Source of the DNA: an uncultured Clostridia bacterium
GTDB lineage: Bacteria; Bacillota; Clostridia; Saccharofermentanales; Saccharofermentanaceae
Assembly: GCA_937876985.1 (NCBI GenBank)
Contig: CALEFT010000038.1
Location: 1 to 14,193, forward strand
Reading direction: 5' to 3'
Length of the DNA stretch: 14,193 nucleotides
Part shown: in pieces, positions 1 through 6,529 of the stretch
How positions within the stretch are numbered: the stretch's first letter is position 1
Layout of the letters: each line of letters starts with the position of its first letter
Position numbers and translations under genes: made by a program
Notes under the pieces: generated by a model
The model's input: only the letters and a program-made list of their open reading frames with translations
The model's database searches: none
Told to the model about the DNA's origin: nothing

Positions 1-132
1 ACAGGTGTCCCCAAGTGCGCGCGAAGATGCGAATGCATCTGAGGGCTTTTGGCGCTGAAAGCGACAAGCGAATCCCTCCTCGATGCAAACAGCAACAAGA
101 TGAGTTGAAGGTGGTTTGAGCATCTATTATAG
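1..132. other. Window-edge stretch with no supported gene
   Basis: On the + strand the third frame is open from the window edge to a TGA at 117-119 (about 38 codons), and the minus strand is also open here. Neither translation resembles a family I recognise, and both are too short to call. The stretch is more GC-rich than the AT-rich palindrome and ATPase remnant that follow it. It could be the tail of a gene starting outside the window, or non-coding sequence associated with the decayed ATPase locus. Confidence 0.3.
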
Positions 133-156
133 AAAAATGTAGAATTCTACATTTTT
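133..156. repeat. Perfect 24-bp palindrome
   Basis: The 24 bases are their own reverse complement, centred on GAATTC at 142-147, with inner arms TGTA/TACA and outer runs of five A and five T. As RNA it would form a hairpin ending in five U; as DNA it could be a dimeric-protein site. It lies 11 bases upstream of the ATPase remnant and is not in frame with it, because a TAG at 140-142 closes that frame. The perfect symmetry is directly visible. Whether it is an operator, a terminator or part of a dispersed repeat cannot be decided here. Confidence 0.8.
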
Positions 157-166
157 GTTGAATAAA

Positions 167-433
167 GTGGAAAAGAATAAGCAAGGCAAATCCATAAGGA
201 AAACCAACGAAGTTGATTTCTATGCAACAAAAGGAACAAGAGCCTATTATATCTAAGTGTCAGCAGACATAACAAATGATAAGACGAAGGAAAGAGAAAT
301 ACGACCGTATGCTTTGCTGCGTGATCAGGTTCAAAAGATAATTGTTATAAACAAACCAATAAAAGAAACACGGGACGAGAATGGCTATACTATCATCGGT
401 ATTACAGATTTTCTACTCAGATTTATAAAATAA
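167..433 (+). pseudogene. C-terminal remnant of a DUF4143-type AAA ATPase
   Basis: One reading frame runs from about 167 to the TAA at 431-433 and translates to the typical tail of the DUF4143-associated AAA ATPase family: an EKNKQGKS stretch, then TNEVDFYATKG and RAYYI, then VSADI, and a final GITDFLLRFIK. A TAA at 254-256 interrupts the frame exactly where the family usually has a Gln after YYI, consistent with a single CAA to TAA change. The P-loop ATPase part and the rest of the protein are missing; upstream the frame closes at a TAG (140-142). So the gene is both truncated and nonsense-mutated. Family assignment is by remembered motif order, not alignment. No start codon or ribosome binding site is convincing, and expression as a functional protein is unlikely. 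Confidence 0.7.
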
Positions 434-497
434 AGCGCGTTACTGTTCGTCCCCTTCCTAATACGCTATATATCGAGGATTGACGGTTGACACAAAC

Positions 498-532
498 AAA
501 CAGAACCAGTCCGTTAGGACTGGTTCTTGTTT
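498..532. terminator. Strong hairpin terminator, possibly bidirectional
   Basis: An 11-bp perfect stem, AGAACCAGTCC (502-512) with GGACTGGTTCT (517-527), closes on a GTTA tetraloop. Four more A-T/C-G pairs (498-501 with 529-532) form if T528 bulges. The + strand tail is TTGTTTATC. The minus-strand tail (GTTTGTTTGTG) is about equally T-rich, so either direction is possible. It separates the ATPase remnant from the lipase gene. Confidence 0.7.
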
Positions 533-614
533 ATCTGAAAAATGAGAGGGATTCGAACACTATCAGGAACAACAGATTGCTTAAATGTCATAGCGAAATG
601 GAGTCAGATAGTGG

Positions 615-644
615 TGTATAATAGCCATAGTTAATTGGCTATGG
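615..644 (+). promoter_or_regulatory. Probable -10 element and overlapping inverted repeat before the lipase gene
   Basis: A consensus TATAAT lies at 617-622. No good -35 box is found 16-18 bases upstream, so an activator or weak promoter is possible. Immediately downstream, ATAGCCA (621-627) and TGGCTAT (636-642) form a perfect 7-bp inverted repeat, and CCATAG/CTATGG offers an alternative pairing. The repeat covers the expected transcription start and could be an operator or a hairpin near the 5' end of the mRNA. Confidence 0.5.
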
Positions 645-660
645 GAGTTTATGCGCGAGG

Positions 661-1860
661 ATGAAAGACGAAGAGAAAATCAGCATACCGACGAGTAAAA
701 GATTGAAGGCACTTGGATTTGGCAACTTTATGGTTTGTCTGTTTCTTGTGCTGTTTTTTGTTTTTATTTACTTTTCGATAAGGATTTTTATGGGAAAGGG
801 ATTGTGGATTGGACTTTTGGCGACGCTGGGGATGGTGGTTGTCGAGGTTCTGATTTTCTTTACGGGGATTATTACGATTTATTTGACGTCAGTGCAGACG
901 AAGCTGTGGCTTAAGGTTCTTGGAATTGTGGTCGGCTGGGCGCCGGGTTTGAATCTGATTGCGCTGGGGCTGATTTTGCATTCGAGCGTGAATGAGTATC
1001 GATTCGAGATGGAGAAGCTAAAGCTTAACAGGGAGCGCGCGAGTGAGAGGAAGTGCGAGACGAAGTATCCGATTTTGATGGTGCATGGGATTTTCTTCCG
1101 CGATTCGAAGCTAATGAATTATTGGGGACGAATTCCTGCGGAGCTTGAGCGTAATGGGGCGCAGATTTTCTATGGAAAGCAGGATTCGGCGGATACGGTT
1201 GAAGAGAGTGCACGTTATCTTTGTGAGAGGATAGATGAGATTCTTGAAGAAACTGGTGCAGCGAAGGTGAACATTATTGCGCATTCGAAGGGTGGACTTG
1301 ATGCTAAGTATGCTATCGCGAAGCTTGGAGCTGCGGACAAGATTTGTTCGGTGACGACGATTAATACGCCGCATAAGGGCTGTGAGTTCGCGGAGTATTT
1401 GCTCGAGAATATTAATGACGAGGTCAAGGAGAAGGTCGACGGCGTTTACAATGCGATGTATAAGGTGCTCGGGGACGATTCTCCGAATTTCTTGAAGGCG
1501 GTTTCTGACCTCACGACGACGCGCTGCAAGGAGATATCGGAGTGCTGCGATTCGTTCGAGTTCGCGAAGCATGGCGTGTTTACTCAGTCTGTTGGCTCTT
1601 GCATGAAAAAGGCCGCGAGCGGCGCATTCCCACTTAATATGAGTTACAAGTTTGTCGATAAATTTGATGGGCCGAATGATGGGCTCGTTGGCGAGCCTTC
1701 TTTTCACTGGGGTGAGAAATATATTTATTTGGAGAATAAGTACCATAGGGGCATATCGCATGGAGATGTGATCGACCTTAATAGAGAGAATATATATGGA
1801 TTCGATGTAAGAGAGTTCTTCGTGGAGCTAGTGGCGGATTTGAAGGAGCGCGGCTTCTAG
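661..1860 (+). CDS. Membrane-anchored alpha/beta-hydrolase, triacylglycerol lipase/PGAP1-like
   Basis: The 399-residue protein has three predicted N-terminal membrane segments (about 20-43, 48-76 and 83-107), a charged linker, then a hydrolase domain from about 135. Lipase features are visible: PILMVHGIF (137-145, oxyanion-hole region), AHSKGG with nucleophile Ser209, NTPHKG (235-240), an Asp in GPNDGLVG (Asp340) and a His in ISHGDVID (His367). This gives a Ser-Asp-His triad in the order seen in bacterial lipases of the LipA/Pseudomonas type. It probably hydrolyses an ester of a lipid or acylated cell-envelope compound. The side of the membrane on which the domain sits depends on the odd number of segments and is not settled. 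The start is uncertain: GAGG abuts the ATG, while GGGAG at 643-647 is 13 bases away. The gene stands alone, with its own promoter-like -10, and is followed by an inverted repeat. Confidence 0.82.
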   Translation: MKDEEKISIPTSKRLKALGFGNFMVCLFLVLFFVFIYFSIRIFMGKGLWIGLLATLGMVVVEVLIFFTGIITIYLTSVQTKLWLKVLGIVVGWAPGLNLIALGLILHSSVNEYRFEMEKLKLNRERASERKCETKYPILMVHGIFFRDSKLMNYWGRIPAELERNGAQIFYGKQDSADTVEESARYLCERIDEILEETGAAKVNIIAHSKGGLDAKYAIAKLGAADKICSVTTINTPHKGCEFAEYLLENINDEVKEKVDGVYNAMYKVLGDDSPNFLKAVSDLTTTRCKEISECCDSFEFAKHGVFTQSVGSCMKKAASGAFPLNMSYKFVDKFDGPNDGLVGEPSFHWGEKYIYLENKYHRGISHGDVIDLNRENIYGFDVREFFVELVADLKERGF

Positions 1861-1881
1861 GAAGAGATTCTGAGAAATTTT

Positions 1882-1906
1882 GATGTGTACATAAAGAATA
1901 CACATC
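1882..1906. promoter_or_regulatory. Inverted repeat between lipase gene and signalling operon
   Basis: GATGTGTA (1882-1889) and TACACATC (1899-1906) are perfect 8-bp inverted arms around a 9-base spacer. There is no following T-run, so an intrinsic terminator is unlikely. It lies 48 bases before the first signalling gene. A candidate -10 (TATACT, 1914-1919) follows closely but lacks a matching -35. A binding site for a dimeric regulator, possibly the operon's own response regulator, is a reasonable guess only. Confidence 0.45.
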
Positions 1907-1953
1907 GGTTAGATATACTCTCGACGTAAATCAAGATAGTTAGGGGGAGAGCT

Positions 1954-3369
1954 ATGAAAAGACATTATGCGAAGATGGCATTAATAATATGCTCGTTAGT
2001 AGCGTTTGTATATGTTCTTGTAGTAGGCTTGTTTACGTTTGTGAAAGTCGATGGGATAAATAAGCAGATGGAAGAATCTATCGAAGTAGAAGCGGATGGG
2101 AATATTGCTCTTATAGAGAATAATGGCTATTCGTATTATGAGTATGTGTCGAGTGAATCGTATCTGGATAGAATGGCTTCTGAGGGTGCAACGCTTTATA
2201 TTAATACAGATGGGGAAATAAATAGTGTAAAGCTCCTAGTTTCTGAGCCTTTTGAAGTAGAGCCGAAGCCGATTAGCGTTGTAACTGTTGATGGCATGTG
2301 TGATGACTATTATTTTTATAACGGAACTATCACTTACATGGGACTTGATAATCAGATACATGTATATGAAGTTGGTGAGATTTATTTTGTAAATGAAGAT
2401 GAAGCAGTTCATGTAGAAGGCGAGCATGCTTTCGAACTAGGGATGAGTTGGGGAAGAGATATAAGCGAACATAGAGCAGTAATTTCTGATTATTGTGCTA
2501 AGCGTGAGCTAGGCGAGAAGCCGGATGATATGAAGTTCGGAATACTTGAATCTTATGCTGTTAATGAGACAGATATGGGAGCATATAGAATCGTTAATGC
2601 TATTTATATGAGACCTCTTGAGATGGTGTTGGGGGATGAGGACTATGTTGACTTTTACTTCTACGCGACAGGTCTGTTTGTGATAGCTCAGATAATTGTT
2701 CTGGCGACGATTAATAGGAAGTATTGTGAGGCGAGAGGGTACGAGCTTTATAAGAAAAGAGCTGTTCGTCGTGTGATTAGCGAGCTTGAAGAGCCGATGG
2801 CGAATATGAAGAGCAATATCAATGAGTGGAAGAATGCTGGCGATAAGGACAAGAACGACTATTCACAGAAGATTTGCAGTGAGGCAGATGAGATAGCTAG
2901 TGCGGTTAAGAAAATACTTGTTGATAATAATACGGTTATGAGAGGAAAAGTAGAAGAATTTAATTTGTGTGAGGCAATTAATAATTCTTTGTCGAAGGTG
3001 AAACTGATTGCTAAAGAAGCTAACAAGAAAGTCGAGTTTGAGTTTAGTCCGTCAAAGCGCGAGTCAGAAATTAATATAATAGCAAACAAGAGTGATATCG
3101 AGATGGCGATATCGAATATGCTATTTAATGCTCTATATGGAGCACAAGATAAGGTCATAGTCAGAATAAACGAACTTGAGTCAAAGAAGATGGTGACATT
3201 CCTAGTTCGAATGGAGAATGTGAAGGCAGATTACCATAAAGATGTTCAGAAGAATAATATTTCTTATGAGACAGAAAGACTATTAGACGCGAATAAGGCA
3301 AAGTATAGCCAGGGAGTAAATATGGAATCCTTTGTTATCAAGATGGCAGTAAAAGAGGAGAATAAGTGA
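1954..3369 (+). CDS. Kinase-dead sensor histidine-kinase paralogue
   Basis: The 471-residue protein has membrane segments at about 9-30 and 234-253, enclosing an extracytoplasmic sensor region, then a cytoplasmic kinase-like region. It is clearly related to the intact kinase encoded at 4045-5592: its VDGMCDDYYFYNGTITY (112-128) matches LDAMCDSLYIYDGTMTY there, and its MAISNMLFNALYGA (384-397) matches MVIGNFVSNAVKYA. The catalytic features are lost. The H-box HDIKTP is replaced by SELEEP (276-281), so the phosphoacceptor His is absent. The G1 DXG motif is gone, and the G2 glycine-rich loop is reduced to GVNMES. The N-box Asn (Asn392) remains. It therefore should not autophosphorylate, and may act as a sensor or allosteric partner of the intact kinase. 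A purine-rich GGGGGAGAG (1942-1950) precedes the ATG. It is first in a four-gene operon, with one base before the next gene. Confidence 0.85.
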   Translation: MKRHYAKMALIICSLVAFVYVLVVGLFTFVKVDGINKQMEESIEVEADGNIALIENNGYSYYEYVSSESYLDRMASEGATLYINTDGEINSVKLLVSEPFEVEPKPISVVTVDGMCDDYYFYNGTITYMGLDNQIHVYEVGEIYFVNEDEAVHVEGEHAFELGMSWGRDISEHRAVISDYCAKRELGEKPDDMKFGILESYAVNETDMGAYRIVNAIYMRPLEMVLGDEDYVDFYFYATGLFVIAQIIVLATINRKYCEARGYELYKKRAVRRVISELEEPMANMKSNINEWKNAGDKDKNDYSQKICSEADEIASAVKKILVDNNTVMRGKVEEFNLCEAINNSLSKVKLIAKEANKKVEFEFSPSKRESEINIIANKSDIEMAISNMLFNALYGAQDKVIVRINELESKKMVTFLVRMENVKADYHKDVQKNNISYETERLLDANKAKYSQGVNMESFVIKMAVKEENK

Positions 3370-3370
3370 C

Positions 3371-4024
3371 ATGAATAATAAAGCAAAGAAGATATTGGTT
3401 TGTGTTTTGCTATTTGTTGTTTATGTTGCTATGAATATAGTAGTGATTGCATATGGTAGCAATAAATTTACAGAAGAATTTCTTGCAAAGAGGTATGAGG
3501 TTTATAGGGACATTTCTTATACATCGGATATAGATTATTTATTACATGAAATTGATTATGTGTGGAGAAATACAGAATTTAATTTAACAAAAATTACCAG
3601 CTATAATGAGAATTTTGATAGATATTATGGTATTTATGGTGAAATATACCTGGATAGAGATTTTGATAATCCAATCGAGGTCGTCGAAGAAAACACTTAT
3701 TATCTAGAAGATGCCAAAATGCAGGATCGAGCGACGGAAATCTATGGAGAGCTAATGGCTTCAATCAAAGAAGGAAGAGAGATCTCTTACGAGGAAAAAG
3801 GCTTGTTTGAGACATATTTTGTTCTGACGTTGGAAGAGGAGTTAGAAGAAGGTCGTGTAGAAACATATAGCGTATTTGTTATAAATCCTGTTATGGCATT
3901 CATGGCAAGGAATATGAATAGATTATTTATTGCGCTTATTGTTTTTGTAGCATTGGAGTGGCAAGTAATTAGAGCAATGGGGGATAGAGAAAGATTAGCC
4001 TTGATGGAACAAAGGCTTAAGTAG
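3371..4024 (+). CDS. Kinase-less membrane sensor protein, part of the signalling operon
   Basis: The 217-residue protein has membrane segments at about 8-28 and 184-200 around a roughly 155-residue extracytoplasmic region rich in Tyr, Asp and Glu, and ends 17 residues after the second segment. No enzyme domain is present. Its end aligns with the membrane-proximal part of the neighbouring kinase: VFVINPVMAFMARNMNRLFIALIVFVALE here resembles KLSYFNPMGHILRENLMPYILALIALIIVE there. It therefore looks like a kinase sensor half that stops just before the DHp domain. An AGAGGAG (3354-3360) lies 10 bases before the ATG, inside the end of the upstream gene. With one base between it and the upstream gene and 20 before the next, co-translation with both kinase-type proteins is expected. 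A role as an accessory or ligand-sensing subunit is inferred. A one-off truncation of a former kinase is the alternative. Confidence 0.75.
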   Translation: MNNKAKKILVCVLLFVVYVAMNIVVIAYGSNKFTEEFLAKRYEVYRDISYTSDIDYLLHEIDYVWRNTEFNLTKITSYNENFDRYYGIYGEIYLDRDFDNPIEVVEENTYYLEDAKMQDRATEIYGELMASIKEGREISYEEKGLFETYFVLTLEEELEEGRVETYSVFVINPVMAFMARNMNRLFIALIVFVALEWQVIRAMGDRERLALMEQRLK

Positions 4025-4044
4025 CAGATAAGAGGAGATCAGGG

Positions 4045-5592
4045 ATGAATAGTAAGAGAAATTGGGTTTGTGTTTTTGTGGCGCTGCTTTTCGCTATCGT
4101 CTTCATAAATCGATTATATCTTGAAGTAAAAAGCTTAAGTGTATATCAAGTAGATGATAGCTATGTTGGAGAGTACGAAGTAGTCTTGATGGGAGATGAT
4201 TTGAGATACGAGGCAGGAGAGGTGCTGCTCTTAAATGTTTCAGATATTAGTGGCCATGGCTACGAGATACAAAGAGAAAAGATAATTCAAATTAATCCAG
4301 ACGAGATAGTGGGGGATAGGATTCGTATTCTTGAGCTTGATGCAATGTGCGATAGCCTTTATATCTACGATGGAACAATGACATATGAAAATGGCGATGG
4401 AAACACATATGTGTATGAGATAGCGCCACGCGAGGCAAATGTTGCGATTAGTGGAACAGAGCGACGAATTACAGAAGAGGATATTCGAGAAGGAAATCCG
4501 ATTCCTGGATTTGTCGGAAGTTATGGGTGGCTTCTGATTGATAAAGAAGACATAACAGAGCTTGATGAGAAGGCAAGAGACATGTTCATGAGAATCGTCG
4601 TGCGAAGATTAAGAACAACGCAAGGACTCATTTTTTTCGAAGACGAGAAAGATTTTTTTGGTTCGACTCATATCGAAAGCTATTCTCTTATAAGAGAAGT
4701 GACACATGACACAAATGATGGTAGGACTTCTATAGAAGAACCAAACGGGTCGTCATATATGAGGGCATATAAATTGAGTTACTTTAATCCAATGGGACAT
4801 ATCCTCCGAGAAAATTTAATGCCATATATCCTCGCCTTGATTGCGTTAATAATAGTCGAAGCTGTGATTGTTATTGTGAGCAATATCTTGAAGAAGGACT
4901 ATCAGAAAGAAGAAAGCAGGGAAGCAAGCCTAACACGAGGAATCGCACATGATATCAAGACGCCACTTGCGGTCACGCGTGCAATAGTTGAGAACTGGGA
5001 ATATTTAGACGAGAATGACAAAGACGAATATGCGCAAAAGCTGACAGACGAAGTCGACAATATGTCGCAGATGCTTGATAACCTTATTGTGAAGGACAGC
5101 CTTGATTCCGATACGATTGAGCTTAACCTAGAGAAGGTTAATCTAGAGGCGGTGCTAGAAGAAGTAAACGAGCAGATTATGCCATTAGTTAAAGAGCGAG
5201 GCTTAAATATAACGCATCACGGCATGAGCAAAGAAAACCACTATGCTGTAGTTGCTGACAAAGCGCTCATCAAGATGGTAATCGGAAACTTCGTGTCGAA
5301 TGCAGTAAAGTATGCAGACAAGAATATTGACATGAAGCTAGAGATGGCGGGCAAGAGGGTTCGCTTCGAGATAACAAACGACGGCGCGACAATTAGCAAG
5401 AAGGACCAAAAGCGTGTCTGGGACGTCTTCTACAAGACAGATAAATCGCGAACGAATCGCATCGCAAGTAGCGGCATCGGCTTATCTATCGCGAAAAGCA
5501 TCCTAGACCTACACAAAGCAAAATATGGCTGCACAAGTAGCGACAAGGAAAAACGAACGACCTTCTGGTTCGAGATAAAAAGGAGCAAGTAG
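4045..5592 (+). CDS. Sensor histidine kinase, intact
   Basis: The 515-residue protein has membrane segments at about 6-24 and 258-280 with a large extracytoplasmic sensor of about 230 residues between them. There is no obvious HAMP domain; the second segment leads almost directly into the DHp domain. All catalytic boxes are visible: H-box IAHDIKTPLA with phosphoacceptor His302, N-box GNFVSNAVKYA (414-424), G1 ITNDGATI (443-450, Asp446), F-box DVFYKTD, and G2 SSGIGLSIAK (475-484). It should autophosphorylate and pass phosphate to the response regulator encoded three bases downstream. AGAGGAGAT precedes the ATG. The sensor is not a family I recognise, but it is shared in part with the kinase-dead and kinase-less proteins upstream, which suggests hetero-oligomer formation or competition for the same signal. 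Codons are GC-richer in the kinase half than in the first half. Confidence 0.93.
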   Translation: MNSKRNWVCVFVALLFAIVFINRLYLEVKSLSVYQVDDSYVGEYEVVLMGDDLRYEAGEVLLLNVSDISGHGYEIQREKIIQINPDEIVGDRIRILELDAMCDSLYIYDGTMTYENGDGNTYVYEIAPREANVAISGTERRITEEDIREGNPIPGFVGSYGWLLIDKEDITELDEKARDMFMRIVVRRLRTTQGLIFFEDEKDFFGSTHIESYSLIREVTHDTNDGRTSIEEPNGSSYMRAYKLSYFNPMGHILRENLMPYILALIALIIVEAVIVIVSNILKKDYQKEESREASLTRGIAHDIKTPLAVTRAIVENWEYLDENDKDEYAQKLTDEVDNMSQMLDNLIVKDSLDSDTIELNLEKVNLEAVLEEVNEQIMPLVKERGLNITHHGMSKENHYAVVADKALIKMVIGNFVSNAVKYADKNIDMKLEMAGKRVRFEITNDGATISKKDQKRVWDVFYKTDKSRTNRIASSGIGLSIAKSILDLHKAKYGCTSSDKEKRTTFWFEIKRSK

Positions 5593-5595
5593 AAT

Positions 5596-6285
5596 ATGGC
5601 ATTAGACGAGATGGAAAAATACAAGATATTACTAGCAGAAGACGAGGCTGGACTTCGTGACATCACGACTATCTTCCTTCGTAAGAATGGCTTTGATGTA
5701 GATAGCGCATCAGATGGAATTATGGCTCGTAATCTTATCGAGAAGAACAGATACGATGCGGTTATATTGGATATCATGATGCCAGGGATGGACGGCAAAG
5801 AGGTCTGCAGGTACATAAGGAAAATGTATGATGTACCGGTTATTTTTTTAACGGCACTCGGAGAAGAAAACGACATAATGGAAGGATATGAGATTGGTGC
5901 TGATGAGTATATAACGAAGCCCTTTTCGACGAAGCTATTACTAGTGAAGATAAACGCGCTAATAAAGCGATATCATGGACTGGTGGTAAAGGACGGCAAG
6001 ATTACGATAGATGAGATGGTGATAGAGCCTTCAAGAAGGTTCGTTACGGTCTCGGGCAAGGAGGTGACGCTCGCGCCACTAGAGTACACGCTACTAATGT
6101 ATTTTCTAGACAACAAGAACATTGTGCTCACGCGAGATCAAATTCTTGATGCGGTCTGGGGCAAGGACTACGAGGGCTACGATAGGGCGGTCGACACGCA
6201 TATAAAGAAGCTTCGCGCAGCTCTCGGAACTATGAGCCGGCACATAGAGACAGTGATAAAGGCTGGCTATGTGTGGAGAAGCTAG
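5596..6285 (+). CDS. Response regulator, OmpR/PhoB family
   Basis: The 229-residue protein has a receiver domain (about 9-120) and a winged-helix OmpR-type DNA-binding domain (about 130-229). Receiver residues are complete: acidic pair Glu15/Asp16, phosphoacceptor Asp59 in VILDIMMPG, Thr86 in FLTA and Lys108 in ITKPF. The output domain shows the family's LAPLEYTLLMYFL, LTRDQILDAVWG, RAVDTHIKKLRAAL and a final AGYVWR. Start: the first ATG is three bases after the kinase stop, with AGGAG at 5580-5584; a second ATG five codons on is possible. It is the DNA-binding partner of the upstream kinase. No target gene is fixed by the sequence. Candidates are its own operon (inverted repeat at 1882-1906) and the exported-protein genes downstream. 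Confidence 0.95.
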   Translation: MALDEMEKYKILLAEDEAGLRDITTIFLRKNGFDVDSASDGIMARNLIEKNRYDAVILDIMMPGMDGKEVCRYIRKMYDVPVIFLTALGEENDIMEGYEIGADEYITKPFSTKLLLVKINALIKRYHGLVVKDGKITIDEMVIEPSRRFVTVSGKEVTLAPLEYTLLMYFLDNKNIVLTRDQILDAVWGKDYEGYDRAVDTHIKKLRAALGTMSRHIETVIKAGYVWRS

Positions 6286-6391
6286 AAGCATATGACATGG
6301 AATGGGAAAACAAAGAAAATGCGAAGATGCGGAGAATGGGAAAACTTTGGAAGCAGGAGGTAGTGAAATGAGGGAACATTAAAAAACAGGA
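6286..6391 (+). other. Spacer with a 12-base direct repeat and two possible micro-ORFs
   Basis: No terminator is visible after the response regulator gene. GAATGGGAAAAC occurs twice (6300-6311 and 6334-6345). A 24-codon frame (6297-6371) overlaps by TGA/ATG with a four-codon frame (6368-6382, MREH), and the latter has a textbook AGGAGG (6355-6360) seven bases upstream. Neither is supported as a real gene. A strong ribosome binding site in front of almost nothing is the noteworthy point. Confidence 0.3.
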
Positions 6392-6420
6392 TAGACTTAA
6401 GCACGAATAGAATATATAAT
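6392..6420 (+). promoter_or_regulatory. Sigma-A type promoter for pnuC
   Basis: TAGACT (6392-6397) and a consensus TATAAT (6415-6420) are separated by exactly 17 bases. The -35 box matches TTGACA at four of six positions. Transcription would start near 6427, about 11 bases before the first stem of the structured leader, which supports treating that leader as the start of a new transcript. Confidence 0.7.
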
Positions 6421-6437
6421 GCGCCTATGAAAATAAA

Positions 6438-6508
6438 CTGCCACCGGGTAGGAGATGTTAGTAGCATCCGTTTGCGCATCGTTAGGTCTTTGAAGATGTG
6501 TAAGGCGG
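6438..6508 (+). ncRNA. Three-way-junction leader RNA before pnuC, candidate riboswitch of unassigned class
   Basis: Three stems fit together. P1 is CTGCC (6438-6442) with GGCGG (6504-6508), including one G-U. P2 is GGAGATG (6451-6457) with CATCC (6465-6469), with one bulged A. P3 is TTGCGCATC (6472-6480) with GATGTGTAA (6495-6503), nine pairs including two G-U. P3 abuts P1 directly, only two bases separate P2 from P3, and the P1-P2 joint is ACCGGGTA. The ribosome binding site AGGAGG (6520-6525) follows P1 by 11 bases, and a GCTTTTTG run lies between. Control of translation or early termination by a ligand is inferred from position. I compared it from memory with TPP, FMN, cobalamin, THF, ZTP, purine, preQ1 and NAD+ classes and did not recognise a match. 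Confidence 0.5.
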
Positions 6509-6529
6509 GTGCTTTTTGTAGGAGGAAAA

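Noticed and set aside
487..492. Consensus TTGACA as a -35 box
   Set aside because: No -10 element lies 16-18 bases downstream; that position is the terminator stem.
541..620. Complete minus-strand tRNA gene
   Set aside because: No acceptor, D or anticodon stems can be formed at the right distances and only three of five T-stem pairs fit.
1111..1761. Long minus-strand frame (216 codons) inside the lipase gene
   Set aside because: It overlaps a gene with a complete catalytic triad, and its translation has no recognisable motif; it is a by-product of codon bias in the + strand gene.
6438..6508. ZTP riboswitch, because of CCACCGGG and GGCGGGTGC
   Set aside because: The other conserved ZTP parts, including the GGCG-A stretch and the paired GGTGG before CCACC, are absent; the similarity is only short words.
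6509..6529. GTG start for pnuC at 6509
   Set aside because: The ribosome binding site AGGAGG would lie inside the gene; the ATG at 6530 is correctly spaced from it.
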